This document shows positions 3,809 through 6,693 of a stretch of DNA of 6,693 bases, in pieces. Location of the stretch: positions 1 through 6,693 of the forward strand of contig DAITAC010000154.1 in NCBI GenBank assembly GCA_036824465.1, written 5' to 3'. The notes under the pieces are model-generated. The model saw nothing but the letters and a program-made list of their open reading frames with translations, did not search any database and was not told the DNA's origin. Made by a program: the position numbers and the translations under genes. The DNA is from JAKOQB01 sp036824465. Lineage in GTDB: Bacteria; Pseudomonadota; Gammaproteobacteria; Burkholderiales; Burkholderiaceae_F. The stretch's first letter is position 1. Each line of letters starts with the position of its first letter.

Positions 3809-6421
3809 ATGACGCTGCTCGAGCGCGAAGGGTTGCTGGCGCAACTGCATGACCACTGGTCGCAAGCGCGCGCCGGCTTAGGCCGGCTCGTGTTTGTCGA
3901 AGGCGAAGCCGGCATCGGCAAGACCACGGTGCTGCGTGCCTTCGCGTCCGCGTTGCGCGCCCACACCCCGGTGTATTGGGGCGCGTGCGAGGCGATGGCG
4001 ACGCCGCGGCCACTCGGCGCCCTCGACGACATCGCCATCGACTCGGGCGGAAGAATCGCTGTCGCGCATGACGGCGGCGGCGAGCGGCATCGGCTGTTCG
4101 TCGCCTTCATCGACTTGCTGGCGCAGCGCCCGGCGCTGGCCGTGTTCGAGGACGTGCACTGGGCCGACGAGGCGACGCTCGACCTGTTGCGCTACGCCGG
4201 CCGGCGCATCGAACGCACCCGTTCGTTGCTGGTCGCGAGCTTTCGCAACGACGAGGTCACACCCACGCATCCGCTGCGCGCCGTGCTCGGCGACCTGGCC
4301 ACCACCGGCGCGCCGCGCCTGGCGCCGCAGCCGCTGTCGCTGGCCGCGGTGCGCACGCTATGCGCCGGCACGGCCGTCGATGCCGCCGCCCTGCACGGGC
4401 ACACCGCAGGCAATCCTTTCTTCGTCACCGAAGTCCTGGCTGCGGCCGCGAAGACCTGGAAGGCCGCGCTAGGCGTTCCGACGACCGTGCAGGACGCGGT
4501 GCTGGCGCGCGCGGGGCGTCTGTCGCCGTCGGCGCGCGCCGTGCTCGACGCCGCCGCGGTGGCCGGGCCGCGCACCGAGGCGTGGCTGCTGCGCGAGATG
4601 ACGGCGGCCGAGAGCGGCTCGATCGACGAGTGCTTGGCCACCGGCGTGTTGCGTGCCGAAGGAGCGGCGTACGCGTTCCGCCACGAGCTGGCGCGCCAGG
4701 CGGTGCTGCAGGCGATGGCGCCGACGCGCTCGCTCGGCCTGCACCGGCTGGTCCTGCAGGCGCTGCTGGCGAGCAACGAGGCAAGCCGCAGCGCCGCCCG
4801 GCTGGTGCTGCACGCCGAGGGTGCCGGCGACGTGGCGGCGCTTCGCCATTGGGCGCCGATCGCGGCGCGCGAAGCGGCGATGCATGGCGCGCACCGGCAG
4901 GCCGCCGCGCACTGGGGGCGCGCGCTCGCGCACTGCGAGCCGAGCGCCGAGCGTGCCGCGCTGCTCGACGCGTCGGCCGAAGACGTGCACATGAGCGTCG
5001 GCATCGACGAGTCGATCGCGGTGCGCAGCGAAGCGGCGCGGCTGTGGCGCGCGCACGGACGTCCCCACAACGCGGCGGTGTCACTGGCGCGCCAGTCCAA
5101 CTTGTTCATGTACGCCGCGCGCAACGCCGATGCTGCCGCTGCGTTGCGCGAGGCGGGATCGCTCGTCGCCGACGATCCAGGGTCGCACGCGGCGCGGGTG
5201 GTGCGCAACTGCGCGGCGTGGCTTTGCATGTACGAACGCGAGTTCGATCAGGCGATCGCGCTCGCGAAGTCGGTGCTCGCCGAGGCCGAGCGCGATGGCG
5301 ACGCCGCCGAGCGGGTGACGTGCCTGAAGACCATCGGTTGGGCGTCGCTCTGCTTGGGCCGGGTCAACGACGGCATGGCGATCCTCGAGCGCGCGCTCGC
5401 ACTGGCGCTCGATGCCAACGAGAATCGGCTCGCCAGCCAGGTCTTCGCCAACCTCGGCGCGGGATGCATCGAAGCGTTCAGGCTCGTCGAGGCGGAGTCC
5501 TGGCTGCGCAAGGGGATCGAGTTCTGCACGGAGCGCGACCTTGATGCGACACGACTGTTCCAGACAGCCTGGCTAGCCCACGCGTTGCTGCACCAAGGAC
5601 GCTGGGACGAGGCCGCAGCCGCTGCCCATACGGTCATCGACGCGCCGAAAGCGACCGTCATCGCGCGCATCGCGGCGCTGGTCGCGCTGGGCTGGCTGCG
5701 CGCGCGGCGCGGCGACCCGGGCGTCTGGACCGCGCTCGACGAGGCGCGCGATCTGGCCAAGGGGGCCAGCGCCGACGGCTTCCATGTCGCGCGGGCGGAG
5801 GCCGCGTGGCTGGAAGGTCGCGACACGGACGCAGCGCGCGACGCAGCCGAGCACCTTCCGCTGGCGGTGGCCAAGCAACAGATCGCGCTGGCCGCGCAAA
5901 TGTTGTTGTGGTGCCGGCTCGGCGGTGACGACGCGACACCGATTCCCGACTTTTGCGCGCAGCATCCGTTCGCCCTGGAAGCCGCGGGCCGCTGGCAGGA
6001 CGCGGCCGACGCGTGGCGCGCGCTCGGCTGCCGGTTCGAGCACGCGCGAGCCCTGTCGCAGGGCGATGAGGCGGCGCAGCGCGAGGCGCTCGGCCTGTTC
6101 GAGGCGCTCGGCGCGCGTCCAATGGTCGAGCGTGTGCGCCACCGGCTGCGCGCGGCGGGTGTGCGCGGCTTGCCGCGCGGCCCGCGGCGTTCGACGCGTG
6201 AACATCCCTGTGGTCTCACCAGCAAGGAAGTGGCGGTGCTCGAACTGCTCGCCGCGGGGCTGCGCAACAAGGAGATCGCGCTGCGCCTGCACCGCTCGGC
6301 GCGCACCGTCGACCACCATCTCGTGGCCATCTTCGGCAAGCTCGGGGTCGCGACGCGGGCCGAGGCGGTGAGCGCTGCGTATCGACTCGGCGTTATCGGG
6401 GCGAGACCAGGGAGCGCCTGA
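3809..6421 (+). CDS. LAL-type (MalT-like) ATPase LuxR-family transcriptional regulator
   Basis: An 870-residue protein of the size usual for large ATP-binding LuxR regulators. The N-terminal AAA/NTPase domain (about 1-250) has Walker A GEAGIGKT at 32-39 and Walker B ALAVFED at 109-115, followed by VHWAD. It also has an LLVASFRNDE sensor-like strand (140-149) and GNPFFVTEVL (201-210), all typical of the family. The middle (about 340-780) is Ala-rich helical sequence with TPR-like repeats, clearest around 470-640, likely the ligand- or partner-sensing part. The C-terminus (802-862) is a LuxR helix-turn-helix: GLTSKEVAVLELLAAGLRNK then EIALRLHRSARTVDHHL. No receiver domain is present, so control is probably by an inducer and ATP rather than phosphorylation. 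The ATG has cgagg 8 bases upstream and gives the family start LLEREGLL. It lies 61 bp after the enzyme gene on the same strand, making the DUF4242/enzyme module a plausible target. The inducer is unknown. Confidence 0.93.
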   Translation: MTLLEREGLLAQLHDHWSQARAGLGRLVFVEGEAGIGKTTVLRAFASALRAHTPVYWGACEAMATPRPLGALDDIAIDSGGRIAVAHDGGGERHRLFVAFIDLLAQRPALAVFEDVHWADEATLDLLRYAGRRIERTRSLLVASFRNDEVTPTHPLRAVLGDLATTGAPRLAPQPLSLAAVRTLCAGTAVDAAALHGHTAGNPFFVTEVLAAAAKTWKAALGVPTTVQDAVLARAGRLSPSARAVLDAAAVAGPRTEAWLLREMTAAESGSIDECLATGVLRAEGAAYAFRHELARQAVLQAMAPTRSLGLHRLVLQALLASNEASRSAARLVLHAEGAGDVAALRHWAPIAAREAAMHGAHRQAAAHWGRALAHCEPSAERAALLDASAEDVHMSVGIDESIAVRSEAARLWRAHGRPHNAAVSLARQSNLFMYAARNADAAAALREAGSLVADDPGSHAARVVRNCAAWLCMYEREFDQAIALAKSVLAEAERDGDAAERVTCLKTIGWASLCLGRVNDGMAILERALALALDANENRLASQVFANLGAGCIEAFRLVEAESWLRKGIEFCTERDLDATRLFQTAWLAHALLHQGRWDEAAAAAHTVIDAPKATVIARIAALVALGWLRARRGDPGVWTALDEARDLAKGASADGFHVARAEAAWLEGRDTDAARDAAEHLPLAVAKQQIALAAQMLLWCRLGGDDATPIPDFCAQHPFALEAAGRWQDAADAWRALGCRFEHARALSQGDEAAQREALGLFEALGARPMVERVRHRLRAAGVRGLPRGPRRSTREHPCGLTSKEVAVLELLAAGLRNKEIALRLHRSARTVDHHLVAIFGKLGVATRAEAVSAAYRLGVIGARPGSA

Positions 6422-6456
6422 CCGGCCATCGGATCTTGCGGCGCGGCTACGAGGCG

Positions 6457-6475
6457 GCCAATGTCGGTGATTGGC
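6457..6475 (+). terminator. Weak stem-loop after the regulator gene
   Basis: GCCAAT (6457-6462) pairs with ATTGGC (6470-6475) around a 7-base loop, 36 bases after the regulator stop. A second small hairpin, CCCCA/TGGGG, lies at 6493-6505. Neither is followed by a T-run, so either could only be a weak or factor-assisted terminator. Confidence 0.25.
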
Positions 6476-6607
6476 ACGTCAGGGTGCGTTCGCCCCACGT
6501 TGGGGGAGATTCCCTATTGGCCGGGACCGTGAGCCCGCGGGAACGCTCTGAAGCTGCCATTCAGCCGTCTCGTTAGGCCTCACACAACCATCGCCACGGC
6601 ACTCGTG

Positions 6608-6693
6608 ATGCACGAAAATTCGCTCCCGATCCACACCACTTCTCTTCGGCTACGCTGCCTCGTCGTCGAGGACGCTGAGCGGATGATGGAGCT
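6608..6693 (+). CDS. Partial gene, probably GNAT acetyltransferase N-terminus
   Basis: An open frame from ATG 6608 runs off the window after 28 codons. It reads LPIHTTSLRLRCLVVEDAER at residues 6-25, then MME. The pattern P-I-x-T-x-x-L-R-L-R-x-L followed by an acidic ED-A-E helix start is typical of RimJ/RimL-like GNAT N-acetyltransferases, which transfer acetyl from acetyl-CoA to an amine. An alternative is a response-regulator receiver domain (CLVVED-like first strand), but the preceding IxTxxLRLR favours GNAT. GTG at 6605 directly precedes the ATG and could also serve as start. No clear ribosome site is seen. The family call rests on a very short stretch. The gene is separated by about 185 bp from the regulator and is probably an independent unit. 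Confidence 0.45.
   Translation, partial: MHENSLPIHTTSLRLRCLVVEDAERMME

Noticed and set aside
5248..6498. 416-codon minus-strand open frame antisense to the LAL regulator gene
   Set aside because: Its Ser/Ala/Arg-rich composition is typical of an antisense shadow, and the + strand frame has unmistakable LuxR and ATPase motifs.
6572..6578. GTTAGGC just upstream of the GNAT-like gene, resembling an integron attC R' core
   Set aside because: No matching RYYYAAC box is found 50-150 bases upstream, and there is no paired attC structure. The GCCCAAC at 268 likewise has no GTTRRRY partner.

Overview
The window is GC-rich with strong G/C third-position bias. It carries a PEP-CTERM surface protein, a periplasmic haloperoxidase/PAP2-type enzyme and a large ATPase-LuxR regulator. 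This suggests a free-living betaproteobacterium, most likely Burkholderiales (Rubrivivax/Methylibium/Leptothrix-like). The taxonomic call is inference from gene content. No rRNA, tRNA, CRISPR array or transposase is visible. All supported genes lie on the + strand.

Layout. 1-197 has no supported gene. 198-832 is the first copy of a tandem repeat: a structured non-coding leader, a DUF4242 small-protein gene (448-717) and the first 28 codons of a secreted haloperoxidase-like gene (749-832). That gene is interrupted, and a PEP-CTERM gene (938-2128) follows. A second fragment, the C-terminal end of a haloperoxidase/PAP2 protein (1800-1937), lies in another frame under the 3' part of the PEP-CTERM reading frame. 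1939-2577 is the second copy of the repeat: leader, DUF4242 gene (2197-2466) and the start of an intact haloperoxidase/PAP2 gene (2494-3747). A LAL-type regulator (3809-6421) follows after 61 bp. About 185 bp of spacer then leads to a gene cut off by the window end (6608-6693), probably a GNAT acetyltransferase.

Interpretation. The repeating module appears to be [structured leader - DUF4242 - exported vanadate-type haloperoxidase/phosphatase], with the LAL regulator as likely partner of the intact downstream copy. In the upstream copy the body of the enzyme gene is missing. Only its signal-peptide head and a haloperoxidase-like tail remain, with a PEP-CTERM gene between them. The leader and DUF4242 gene are identical over 420 bp between copies while the flanks have diverged, which looks like gene conversion. 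The most interesting points are this replaced enzyme gene, the run-on of the PEP-CTERM frame past its sorting tag, and the conserved hairpin-rich leader.
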